Shown: piece by piece, positions 16,501-26,412 of the stretch | Position numbering within the stretch: position 1 is the first letter of the stretch | Layout: each line of letters opens with the position of its first letter | Assembly (NCBI GenBank): GCA_002339725.1 | Contig: DDKN01000130.1 | Location: 1 to 39,192, forward strand | Direction: 5' to 3' | Source: Thiobacillus sp. UBA2597 | GTDB lineage: Bacteria > Pseudomonadota > Gammaproteobacteria > Burkholderiales > Thiobacillaceae | Length of the DNA: 39,192 bases | Position numbers and translations under genes: made by a program | Notes under the pieces: model-generated | Databases searched by the model: none | Told to the model about the DNA's origin: nothing | The model's input: the letters and a program-made list of their open reading frames with translations, nothing else

Positions 16501-16821
16501 ACAGGCCTGCCGCGCCAGATGATCGAGCGCCACGAGGCCATGCGCCTCTTGATCGTGGTGGAGCAGAGGCTCGAGCTCCTCGATGCGATCTACCGGCGCC
16601 AGCCGCCGCTGCAGGCGCTCATCGGCAACGGCTGGGTGCAGCTCGCGGCGAAGGATCCGGACAGCGGTGTCATCCACCGGTTCACCCCGCAGGGCTGGCA
16701 GCGCTGGCAGGGCGAGGCGCGCCTGCCCAGGGTCGCCCGCTCGGTCGACTGGTTTTTGGGCCAGCGCGGGCCGCTGGCCCCGGCCCTGATCGACAGCGTG
16801 GTCGAAGGGGGCGCGCGATGA
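13531..16821 (+). CDS. dabA: DabA (DUF2309/UPF0753), inorganic-carbon accumulation protein
   Basis: The 1096-residue cytosolic protein of the DUF2309 family is the carbonic-anhydrase-like half of the DAB carbon-accumulation complex. DabA proteins bind zinc with a beta-carbonic-anhydrase-like set Cys-x-Asp, His, Cys. Here these are C569 and D571 (FCMDSQEEGMRRH), H760 (VGHGSHSQNN) and C775 (AYNCAACSG), and the 15-residue His-to-Cys spacing matches the family. R573-E577-type polar residues follow the CMD motif as usual. The family role is vectorial conversion of CO2 to bicarbonate, powered by ion flow through its membrane partner. The ATG overlaps nothing, and the gene's stop overlaps the DabB-like start (ATGA), so the pair is translationally coupled. 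The long antisense open frame here is a GC artefact. Confidence 0.95.
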   Translation: MSASCPAPNQDLRAALRQAVERLTHVLPTQAPLRDFVPQNPLHGFRHLPFRQALAEAGRRLGGRGYLPAEAFVAHYLQGRIDQGDLRAACDSLPELAADEVLLATPSGPIRRRAVYQVVLLAGLSPITPSELLWRIDEEGALERFQDDVDAVNRQRLLAAAGDVSPARAIAELWQACLSVLGIGQGVHPPEAPMEPGSEQWRTLPDEPPAERLPGADEAGTAQALERESSLLLAQLLDRIGSDWTLRSLLQALTGHDLMEALRPYLLRHLAAHLDQGMAAWHNPARGLGFYIAWRTSAEQDLGWLLGDLPTWRQQLERLPDDPLDALLQELQSLGLKPEHWDAYLERLAQELPGWSGMFLWRQQNPDYAPAGGIPVDMLDYLAVRLVLERLFAQRLCHRHWRIEASLPALQGYFQRHPAELLVRAALYHDPLPEHLQQLAQRRLRDATRREDQAHAADWYDLAQAIRAWRQGALSGRPEAVSPGRTAWPLFRLAQHLGLAAPEIERLGRAGVERLLACAAALDEERAGYLWLNAYEGHYREQIFAALAANHGRNPVRRAGRPEAQMIFCMDSQEEGMRRHVEELNPAVETFGAAGFFGLAIHWRGLDDEGVTPLSPVTATPAHEVRELAAPGAEALHAEHSRRRAQRLKYQAWLHQGSRRGLLGATAITLAAAPLTLPILAGKLLLPARLARWSQRLRERFDRVVPSRVAITAPADSPPARTAAPRPGFTDAEQAERVGEFLRSIGLTDNFASFVVLVGHGSHSQNNPHLAAYNCAACSGRHSGPNARVLAAMANRLEVRGRLAEQGIFIPNDTWFVGVEHDTCDDQIAWYDEDLVPPVIYSRFVELKALLLEAGQRHAQERCRYFAAVPAGITPERAVRHVAERAADFSQTRPELGYAANAAAFIGRRAMSRGVFLDRRVFLISYEPAQDTDGRILERVLLDNVPVAAGINLAYYCSTVDNARYGCGSAVVHNPTGLMGVMAGAASDLGTGLPRQMIERHEAMRLLIVVEQRLELLDAIYRRQPPLQALIGNGWVQLAAKDPDSGVIHRFTPQGWQRWQGEARLPRVARSVDWFLGQRGPLAPALIDSVVEGGAR

Positions 16822-18326
16822 GCGGCTTTGGCTTGATCGCCCTGGTGCCGCTGCTGCCGCTCGTGGCGGCCGGGCTGATCGCCCTGCTGCATCTGGCCGG
16901 CGTCATTCGGGGCGAGGCGGGTGAGCCCTGGACCGCGCGCCTGGCGCTGTGGCCGGTGGCGCTCAGCCTGCTCATCCTGCTCGGCCTCGACCTGGCCGCG
17001 CTGGCCGGCGGCACGCCCGGTTCGGTCACGCTGGGCTATTGGCTGGTCAGCGGCAACTTCGAGGTGGCCGCCAGCTTCCTGCTCGATGCCCTGGCCTTGG
17101 GGCTCGGCACCCTGGTCGGGCTGATCACCTTCCTCACCCTGCGCTTCTCGGTCAACTACATGCAGGGCGAGCCGGGCTTTCACCGCTTCTTCATCGCGCT
17201 GTGTCTGTTCGCCGGCGGCATGCAGCTCATCGTGTTCGCCGGCAATGCCGCCTTCACCTTCGTCGGTTGGGAGCTGACGGGCATCAGCGCCTATCTCTTG
17301 ATCGGCTATGCCTACGACCGCACCACCGCCAGCGGCAATGCCCTGCGCGTCCTGCTCACCCAGTACATCGGTGATGCCGGCTTCGTGCTTGGCATCGCCC
17401 TGGCCTTCGCCTGGCTGGGCAGCCTGGAGTGGCCGGCGATCGCGGCCGGCTCGCAGCAGCTGACCTCGCTTGCCGCCGCCTTGCTCGGCTTCGGCTTCGT
17501 CCTCGCCGCCCTCGCCAGATCGGCCCAGTTGCCGTTCGCGCCCTGGCTCGCCCGCGCCCTCGAGGGCCCGACCCCGTCCTCGGCCATCTGCTGCGGTGCG
17601 CTCATGGTGCACGCCGGCATCTATTTGCTGATCCGGCTTGAGCCCGTGTTGGAGCAGGCGCCTGCCCTCATGGGGTTGCTGGTGCTGCTGGGCGCGCTCA
17701 CCGCTCTCTATGGCGCGCTCGTCGGCCTGACCCAGACCGACGTGAAGTCAACGCTGATCTTCGCCAGCACCACCCAACTCGGCCTGATGGTGCTCGCCTG
17801 CGGCCTGGGCTGGTTCGAGTGGGCTGCCTGGCATTTGGCCCTGCACGCGGCCTTCCGCGCCTGGCAGTTCCTGGCGGCGCCGTCCTATCTGCACCTGATC
17901 GGCGGCCCCATCAAGCCGGTACCGGAGTGGCTGGCCCAAAGACAGGGCCTGTACACCGCCGCGCTCAACCGCTTCTGGCTGGAGCCCATGACCGACGGGC
18001 TGCTGCTGCGACCGACCCGGGCGCTGGCCCAGGACATGCGGGTGATCGACGCGCAGGTGGTCAGCCGCCTGGCCGGCCTGTCCGAGCCGGCCAGGCAGGG
18101 TAAGCAGGAAGTGGCGCGCGACCACGGCGCCGCCGGCAGGCTGCTGGCGTGGGTGGCCGATCGCCTCGAGCATTTTGAGCGCCGCCTGGTGCTGCAGACC
18201 GGCGGCGGCCGCCTGGCCTGGGTGCTGGATCAGCTCGGCCGGTGGCTGGTCGCGGTCGAGGGCCTGCTCGAGCGGCCGCGTTATCTCCTGGTGCTGATCA
18301 TGGCGACCTTGATCGTGATTCTTTGA
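16818..18326 (+). CDS. dabB: DabB-like NuoL-family membrane subunit
   Basis: The 502-residue polytopic protein is related to NuoL/NdhF and matches the membrane partner of DabA. Diagnostic motifs are FVGWELTGISAYLLIGY, with the conserved glutamate at E152, and ARSAQLPFAPWLARALEGPTP. In the latter, the lysine usual in NuoL (GKSAQ) is arginine, R234. It is shorter than complex I NuoL (about 610 residues) and lacks the long lateral helix, as expected for DabB. Its start overlaps the dabA stop by 4 bp. In many DAB loci dabB precedes dabA, so the order here is reversed. The next antiporter-like gene follows after 9 bp. Confidence 0.88.
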   Translation: MSGFGLIALVPLLPLVAAGLIALLHLAGVIRGEAGEPWTARLALWPVALSLLILLGLDLAALAGGTPGSVTLGYWLVSGNFEVAASFLLDALALGLGTLVGLITFLTLRFSVNYMQGEPGFHRFFIALCLFAGGMQLIVFAGNAAFTFVGWELTGISAYLLIGYAYDRTTASGNALRVLLTQYIGDAGFVLGIALAFAWLGSLEWPAIAAGSQQLTSLAAALLGFGFVLAALARSAQLPFAPWLARALEGPTPSSAICCGALMVHAGIYLLIRLEPVLEQAPALMGLLVLLGALTALYGALVGLTQTDVKSTLIFASTTQLGLMVLACGLGWFEWAAWHLALHAAFRAWQFLAAPSYLHLIGGPIKPVPEWLAQRQGLYTAALNRFWLEPMTDGLLLRPTRALAQDMRVIDAQVVSRLAGLSEPARQGKQEVARDHGAAGRLLAWVADRLEHFERRLVLQTGGGRLAWVLDQLGRWLVAVEGLLERPRYLLVLIMATLIVIL

Positions 18327-18335
18327 GGGACGGGG

Positions 18336-19859
18336 ATGACGGAAATCTACTGGTGGAACCATCCCCTGCAATTCCCGCTGCTGGGCCTGATCCAGCTTTT
18401 GCCCCTGCTCGGTGCCTGGCTGCTGCTCTGGCTGCGCGACCGGCCGCTGGCGCTGCCGCTCGGTCGCCTGTTCGCCCTGGCCGAGCTGGGCCTGATCGTG
18501 CTGCTTTACCAGCAGTTCAACGCGGCCTCGCCGGCCTTCCAGTTCGCCGAGTACGGCGAGCTGATCGGCCCCTTCGCCTACCACGCCGGTGCCGATGGTC
18601 TGACCGTGCTGTTCCTGCTGATCGCCGCCCTGATCACCGTGCTGATCAGCCTCTACGGCCTGGTGCGCGGCCTGGCCGATCCCGGCCGCCTGCTGGCGGT
18701 GGTGCTGGCGATCGAGGGCGTGCTCGCCTCCATGCTGGTCAGCCTCAACCTGCTCTGGTTCGTGCTCGCCTCGGCTGTCGAGGTGGGTCTGATCAGCTAT
18801 CTGCTCGGGCGCTGGCCTGCGGGGGCCGAGCGCAGCCTGGCCATGCGCCGCTACTACCCGTTCCAGGTCACCGGCCTGTTGCTCCTGCTGGCGGGCGTTT
18901 TAATGCTGGGCTGGAGCCACGGCTACACCACGGGCCGCGGCCTCAGCTTCGATCTGCTCGACCTGGCTGCCCATCCCGTGGTCGCGCAGTTGCAGACGCT
19001 GGTGTTTTTCCTGTTGTTCTATGGCATGGCGCTGCGCATGCCCCTGTTCCCCCTGCACGGCTGGCTGCCGGTGGTGGCCCAGCACGCCCACAGCGCCATC
19101 GCCCCCAGCCTGCTGCTCGGGATCAAGGTCGGCATCTACGGCCTGCTGCGCTTCGTGCTGCCCATCGTGCCCGAGGCCGCCATGCAGTGGCAGCCGGTGG
19201 TGGTCGCCTTCGCTGTGGCCGGCATCTTCTATGCCGCGCTGATCGCCTTCCAGCAGAGCAACCTGCCCCGGATGCTGGCCTTCGCCGTGATCAGCCATTC
19301 CAGCCTGATCGTGATCGGCATCTTCAGCCTGGATCAGGCCGCGCTGCAAGGTGCCACCCTGCTCGCGATCAACTTCGGCCTGGCCACCACGACCATGCTG
19401 TTCATGATCGGCTTCATCAGCCGGCGTACCCATACCAGCGAGCTCACCGCGCTGGGCGGCCTGTTCGGCCGCATTCCCTTCATCGGCATCGCCTTACTCA
19501 TCGGTGGCTTCGCCCTCGTCGGCATGCCGGGCACCCCGGGCTTTGACGCCGCCCATCGGGTGCTGGAAGGCGCCATCAACCGCCTGGGCGCCCTGGTCAC
19601 CGTCGCCGCCGCGCTCGGCAACCTGGTGGCCGCCGGCTGCCTGCTCTGGGCCTTTCAGCGTGCCTTCCTGTCATCGCCGGACGCGTTGCCACCCACTCGT
19701 CTGCAAGTCCTGCAGGCGGTCGAGCCGACCAGCCGCATGGAATACCTGGTCGCCGGCACCGTGGTCAGCGTGCTGCTGGCGACCGGCTACTACATGACGC
19801 CCTGGCTCCACCTGGTTGCCGCCTCGCTGGACGCCCTGAGCCTGAGGTTCGGACACTGA
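18336..19859 (+). CDS. NuoM/NuoN-like antiporter-family subunit
   Basis: The 507-residue polytopic protein carries antiporter-family hallmarks: MPLFPLHGWLPVVAQHAH, GIKVGIYGLLR with the TM8 lysine kept, and GMPGTPGFDAAHR. The TM7 lysine position is arginine (MALRMPLFPLHGW), as in the DabB-like protein. A glutamate in the TM5-like helix is present but in a divergent context (ASAVEVGLISYLL). A good ribosome-binding site (GAGGGACGGGG) lies just before the ATG. The gene is tightly packed between dabB and the next subunit and overlaps the latter by 1 bp (TGATG). Likely an added membrane subunit of the Dab-type complex; complex I genes such as nuoG or nuoD are absent nearby. Confidence 0.83.
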   Translation: MTEIYWWNHPLQFPLLGLIQLLPLLGAWLLLWLRDRPLALPLGRLFALAELGLIVLLYQQFNAASPAFQFAEYGELIGPFAYHAGADGLTVLFLLIAALITVLISLYGLVRGLADPGRLLAVVLAIEGVLASMLVSLNLLWFVLASAVEVGLISYLLGRWPAGAERSLAMRRYYPFQVTGLLLLLAGVLMLGWSHGYTTGRGLSFDLLDLAAHPVVAQLQTLVFFLLFYGMALRMPLFPLHGWLPVVAQHAHSAIAPSLLLGIKVGIYGLLRFVLPIVPEAAMQWQPVVVAFAVAGIFYAALIAFQQSNLPRMLAFAVISHSSLIVIGIFSLDQAALQGATLLAINFGLATTTMLFMIGFISRRTHTSELTALGGLFGRIPFIGIALLIGGFALVGMPGTPGFDAAHRVLEGAINRLGALVTVAAALGNLVAAGCLLWAFQRAFLSSPDALPPTRLQVLQAVEPTSRMEYLVAGTVVSVLLATGYYMTPWLHLVAASLDALSLRFGH

Positions 19860-21331
19860 TGGATCTGTCGCTGCTAAGTCTCCTGCTGCTCACCTTCCCC
19901 ATCGGCGCCGGCCTGATCTGGCTGCTGCCGCGGCCCGAGTACGCCCGCAGCGTGGCCCTGGCCACCAGCCTGGCCGGCCTCACCATCAGCCTCCTGGTGC
20001 TCGCTGCCTTCGACCCGAACGCTGCGGGCTTCCAGCTGATCGAGCGCATGGCCTGGATTCCCACCCTGCGGGTGAACTACCTGGTCGGCGTCGACGGCAT
20101 CTCGGTGCTGTTCCTGCCCTTCACCGCGCTGCTCTTCGTCGGCGTGGTAATCGCCTCCTGGACCCGCGTGCGCCAGTTGCCCCGGCTCTATTACAGCCTG
20201 CTGCTGTTCCAGGCCGCCGCCACCCTGGGCATCTTCTGCGCGCTCGACCTGGTGCTGTTCTTCCTGTTCTGGGAGCTTTCGCTGCTGCCGTTCTATTTCC
20301 TGGTCAGCCTCTGGGGCGTCGGTCCCAACCGCCGCTCTGCCGCGACCCAGTACACCCTGCTCATGTTGGCCGGCGGCGTGCCGCTCCTGTTCGGCTTTCT
20401 TGCCCTGATCTTCGGTCAGGCCGAGGTCACCGGCCTGGCGCCCGCCTTCGACCTGCCCACTCTGCTCAACAGCCATGTGTCGCGCGAACTGCAGCTGCTG
20501 GTCTTCGTCCTCCTGCTGCTCGGCTTCGCCGTGAAGACGCCGATCCTGCCGCTGCATGGTTGGCTGCCGCTCTTGGCGATGGAAGGGCCGGTGGCCGTGG
20601 TCGCGCTGCTCACCGGCCTGAAGTTGGGCGCCTATGGCCTCATCCGCTTCGCCGTGCCGCTGGCGCCGCAGGCCGCGCAGGAACTGCATGGGCTGCTGGC
20701 CGGCCTCGGTATCGCCGGCGTGCTCTACGGCGCGCTTGTGGCCCTGGCCCAGACCAATCTGCGCGCCATGCTCGCCTATGCCAGCCTGTCCCAGGTCGGC
20801 CTGGTCCTGCTCGGCATCGCCGCCTTCAACCTGCAGGGCCTGCAGGGCGCGCTGCTGCAGCTGCTCAACTTCACCGTCGCCGCCGGCGGCATCTTCCTGC
20901 TGGCCGGCTTCCTTCAGCATCGCCTGGGTTCGACCGATGTGGTCGCGCTGGGTGGTGCCGCCAAAACCATGCCCTGGTTGGCCAGCTTCTTCCTGCTGTT
21001 CGGTCTGGCTGGCCTGGGCATGCCCGGCACCAACGGCTTTCCGGCCATGCTTCTGATCTTCTCCGCCACCCTGCAGACCCACACCGGCGCGGGGCTGGCC
21101 GCTCTGTTCGGCATGGTGTTCGCCGCCGGCTACTTCCTCACCCTCTACCGCCGTGTCTTCCTCGGCCCGGTGGTCAACCCGGCGGTTGCCTCAGCCCGCG
21201 ATCTGCGCCCGCGCGAACGGATTTTGGTCAGCGTGCTCGCTGTGCTGGTGCTCGCCGTCGGCTTCTTCCCCGCCCTGGTGCTCGACCTCATCCGCCCCGC
21301 CGCCGGGGTTTGGCTCGCCCGCCTGGGCTGA
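19859..21331 (+). CDS. NuoM-like antiporter-family subunit with complete core charges
   Basis: The 490-residue polytopic protein is the most NuoM-like of the cluster. It keeps the TM5 glutamate (E139 in LFWELSLLPFYFL), the TM7 lysine (FAVKTPILPLHGWLP) and the TM8 lysine (GLKLGAYGLIR). The late-helix glutamate typical of NuoM after PGTNGF is not seen (PGTNGFPAMLL). With these charges it is the subunit most likely to carry protons or sodium in the complex (inference). Its start overlaps the preceding stop by 1 bp. The gene closes the dab-type operon, with the methyltransferase gene 33 bp further on. Confidence 0.86.
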   Translation: MDLSLLSLLLLTFPIGAGLIWLLPRPEYARSVALATSLAGLTISLLVLAAFDPNAAGFQLIERMAWIPTLRVNYLVGVDGISVLFLPFTALLFVGVVIASWTRVRQLPRLYYSLLLFQAAATLGIFCALDLVLFFLFWELSLLPFYFLVSLWGVGPNRRSAATQYTLLMLAGGVPLLFGFLALIFGQAEVTGLAPAFDLPTLLNSHVSRELQLLVFVLLLLGFAVKTPILPLHGWLPLLAMEGPVAVVALLTGLKLGAYGLIRFAVPLAPQAAQELHGLLAGLGIAGVLYGALVALAQTNLRAMLAYASLSQVGLVLLGIAAFNLQGLQGALLQLLNFTVAAGGIFLLAGFLQHRLGSTDVVALGGAAKTMPWLASFFLLFGLAGLGMPGTNGFPAMLLIFSATLQTHTGAGLAALFGMVFAAGYFLTLYRRVFLGPVVNPAVASARDLRPRERILVSVLAVLVLAVGFFPALVLDLIRPAAGVWLARLG

Positions 21332-21364
21332 GCGTCCTTCCCAAGCAGCCGGCACGGCCCGACA

Positions 21365-22552
21365 ATGCGGGCGATGGATCACCTCGCCCGCTACCTCGCG
21401 CTGCAAGACCTGCTGAGCCGACACCAGGCGTTCTGGCGGCCGGCGCCGTTCCACATTGAGCGGCCGGCGTGGTGCGCGGCTTACCCCGAGTGGACGCAAG
21501 CAGCACTGCAACTGGATGACGCCGAGGTCGAGCGGCTCAATGCCGATAACGCAGCGCTCATCGATTGGGCCGGGGCATTCGCGCCCGAGCTGCGCGCGCT
21601 GCAAACGCTGATCGAACTGCCGCGCCTCGAATGGCCTGCCGACGGTGAAGCCATTGCCGGCCGCCTCGCCTGGGGCATGCCCGGCCGCAAGCAGGTCCAG
21701 GCCGAGGCCTTCGCCGAGGCGGTCGATGCAATCGAGCATCCGATTCTCGAATGGTGTGCCGGCAAGGGCCACCTCGGCCGCCTGCTCGCCGCGCGCTCGC
21801 GCCAGCCGGTGCTGAGCCTGGACATCGATGCCACCCTCTGCCGCGAAGGCAAGCTGTTGGCCGAGCGCGCCCAGGTCGAGCAGCGCTTCGTCTGCGCCGA
21901 TGCCCTGGCTGCCGACGCCGCCATCCATCTCGCCGGTCGCCACGCCGTCGCCCTGCATGCCTGCGGCGATTTGCATCTGGCCTTGCTGCGCGGCGTGGTG
22001 GGGCAGCAGGCTGCGGCGGTCGACCTGTCGCCCTGCTGCTATTACCGCACTCAGGACACGGTGTATCGCCCGCTCAACCCCGAGGGCACCCTGCATCTCA
22101 GCCGCGACGAACTGCACCTGCCGGTTACCGACACCGCCACCGCCGGTGCGAGAGACCGCCGCCTGCGCGATCGGGCCATGGCCTGGAAACTGGCCTTCGT
22201 GAAACTGCGTGAAGACCTGGCGAACGTGCCGAGCACGCGCACCTTCAAGCCGGTGCCGTCGAGCTGGCTGGCGCTGGGCTTCGAAACCTGGTGCCGCCGG
22301 CTGGCCGAGCGCGAGGGGGTCGATGTGCCGGCGCACCACGACTGGGCCGCGCTCGAAGCGCATGGCTGGCAGCGCCAGCGCGCGGTGATGCGTCTGTCCC
22401 TGGTGCGCCACGTCTTCCGCCGGCCGCTGGAGGTTTGGCTGGCGCTGGATCGGGCCTTGTATCTGGAGCGGGCGGGGTATCGGGTGCGGCTGGCGGAGTT
22501 TTGCGGGCGGGCGCTGACGCCGAGGAATTTGTTGATTTCGGCGCGGAGGTGA
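21365..22552 (+). CDS. SAM-dependent methyltransferase (Methyltransf_32/METTL25-like)
   Basis: The 395-residue protein has a Rossmann methyltransferase core in its middle. The SAM-binding glycine motif is EWCAGKGHLGRLLA at about 130-143, followed by an acidic strand end (LSLDIDATLC) and VALHACGDLHLALL. A cysteine-containing DLSPCCYYR motif follows, typical of the Methyltransf_32 group that includes METTL25-like and TRM13-like enzymes, so an RNA substrate is possible. The target is unknown. The ATG at 21365 has no strong ribosome-binding site, and the ATG at 21374 is an alternative. It is only 33 bp after the last dab-cluster gene and may be co-transcribed, but nothing links it to carbon uptake. 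Confidence 0.82.
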   Translation: MRAMDHLARYLALQDLLSRHQAFWRPAPFHIERPAWCAAYPEWTQAALQLDDAEVERLNADNAALIDWAGAFAPELRALQTLIELPRLEWPADGEAIAGRLAWGMPGRKQVQAEAFAEAVDAIEHPILEWCAGKGHLGRLLAARSRQPVLSLDIDATLCREGKLLAERAQVEQRFVCADALAADAAIHLAGRHAVALHACGDLHLALLRGVVGQQAAAVDLSPCCYYRTQDTVYRPLNPEGTLHLSRDELHLPVTDTATAGARDRRLRDRAMAWKLAFVKLREDLANVPSTRTFKPVPSSWLALGFETWCRRLAEREGVDVPAHHDWAALEAHGWQRQRAVMRLSLVRHVFRRPLEVWLALDRALYLERAGYRVRLAEFCGRALTPRNLLISARR

Positions 22553-22641
22553 TCCGCTCCTTCGTCATTCCCGCAGAGTTTGGAATTCAAGGGTTATCCA
22601 CGGCACTACTGAACAGGTGGGACTTTACTTACTCGGCGGTC

Positions 22642-22847
22642 GTTGGCCGGGGGCGCCCGGCAGCGGGCATACTTTCTTTGCTCGTGCAAAGAAAGTAGCC
22701 AAAGAAAGCACGCCCCGCTTCGCCGGCCTTCGGCTTCCCGATCTTGAACCAAATGATTGGGCGGCTGCGTAACTCGCCCTTCGGGCTCAGACAGTACTCG
22801 CCGACATCCCCCAATCATTTGGCTCAAGATCGGCGGCTCAGAGGGGA
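22642..22847 (+). repeat. Dispersed-type palindromic repeat unit, copy A
   Basis: The unit begins GTTGGCCGGGG, followed by a hairpin with arms ACTTTCTTTG / CAAAGAAAGT and the conserved AAAGAAAGCACGCCCCGCTT stretch. A large palindrome comes next, with 24-base arms at 22738-22761 and 22810-22833 (one mismatch). Its loop contains AACTCGC...CTCAGACAG. It ends GGCGGCTCAGAGGGGA. The reverse-strand copy at 22971-23172 matches its first ~85 bases at over 90 percent by eye. Confidence 0.75.
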
Positions 22848-22871
22848 GGGGTGAGTCAACTAACTAGTTGA

Positions 22872-22889
22872 ATTCCCGCGAGCGGGAAT
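22872..22889. repeat. Short palindrome ATTCCCGC-GA-GCGGGAAT
   Basis: A perfect 8-bp inverted repeat with a 2-base centre. Its ATTCCCGC core is shared with the outer inverted repeats at 22561 and 23292, so it belongs to the same short repeat family. Confidence 0.6.
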
Positions 22890-22904
22890 GCCGTTTGTTT
22901 TGAG

Positions 22905-22942
22905 AGAGGGTCGGCGCGGTGCGCCGACCCTCTGTCTTTGGT
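22905..22942 (+). terminator. Perfect 13-bp hairpin followed by T-rich sequence
   Basis: Arms 22905-22917 and 22921-22933 are perfectly complementary with a GGT loop. T-rich sequence follows, including a T6 run from about 22951. It has an intrinsic-terminator shape on the plus strand and could end transcription from the methyltransferase gene, whose stop is 350 bp upstream. Confidence 0.55.
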
Positions 22943-22970
22943 CTTTAGGTTTTTTGTTTTGATTTTAATG

Positions 22971-23172
22971 TCCCCTCTGACGCCGCCGGTGACGCTGGCG
23001 TCATGCAGGGAAGCCGAAGGCCGGCGAAAGCTGTCTGAGCGAAGCGAGTTCTTTCGCCGCCTGCATGACGGCAGCGGCGCCGGGGTTTCGGCGGAAGCGG
23101 GGCGTGCTTTCTTTGGTCACTTTCTTTGCACGAGCAAAGAAAGTGACCCGCTGCCGGGCGGCCCCGGCCAAC
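22971..23172 (-). repeat. Dispersed-type palindromic repeat unit, copy B (inverted)
   Basis: Read on the minus strand, it opens GTTGGCCGGGG like copy A. It has a stronger hairpin (14-bp arms GTCACTTTCTTTGC / complement, TCGT loop), the same AAAGAAAGCACGCCCCGCTT stretch, and a nested palindrome (23000-23009 with 23060-23069, and 23023-23030 with 23051-23058). The core AACTCGC-TTCG-CTCAGACAG and the CAGAGGGGA end are shared with copy A. The palindrome arms differ in sequence from copy A, but each pairs with itself. Confidence 0.75.
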
Positions 23173-23252
23173 GGCATCACGCCAACCAAGTAGCCCAATG
23201 CTCTGTTGGTATTGCAGCCTGGATTCCCGTTTTCACCCGCAAGGAGTAGGCC

Positions 23253-23286
23253 GTGGTTGTATAGCCGCTAAAGCGGCAACAACCAC
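23253..23286. repeat. Imperfect hairpin GTGGTTGT...ACAACCAC
   Basis: Outer arms GTGGTTGT / ACAACCAC enclose inner arms GCCGCT / AGCGGC, giving a strong stem with small bulges. It lies inside the repeat island next to the right outer inverted repeat. It has no T-tract and no known identity. Confidence 0.5.
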
Positions 23287-23361
23287 GCTCCGCGGGAATG
23301 ACGAAAAAAGCTGGATTGCCGCGTCAGTCTTGCGCCCGACTCGCAATGACGTCAAAAGGCG

Positions 23362-26408
<3,047 letters not shown>

Positions 26409-26412
<4 letters not shown>

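Larger units (their letters stand above)
22561..23305. repeat. Repeat-built intergenic island bounded by 14-bp inverted repeats
   Basis: The 809 bp between the methyltransferase and the RND pump hold no convincing gene. A perfect 14-bp inverted repeat (TTCGTCATTCCCGC at 22561-22574 and its complement at 23292-23305) bounds the region. Inside are two ~200-bp repeat units in opposite orientation, a terminator hairpin and several short palindromes. Short open frames here are low-complexity readings of the repeats. Confidence 0.7.

Noticed and set aside
13495..16677. A 1060-codon open frame on the strand opposite dabA
   Set aside because: High-GC antisense shadow. The plus strand has clear DabA motifs and coupled neighbours, and the antisense product has no recognisable domain and a skewed composition.
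12054..21331. A complex I (nuo) operon
   Set aside because: Only antiporter-type subunits are present, with DabA among them. None of the hydrophilic subunits or NuoA/H/J/K are there.
22629..23249. Small proteins encoded in the repeat island
   Set aside because: Open frames follow the repeat sequence, exist on both strands and have no ribosome-binding sites or family motifs.
22561..23305. CRISPR array or insertion sequence
   Set aside because: Repeats are few, long and inverted rather than short, direct and regularly spaced, and no transposase or cas gene is present.
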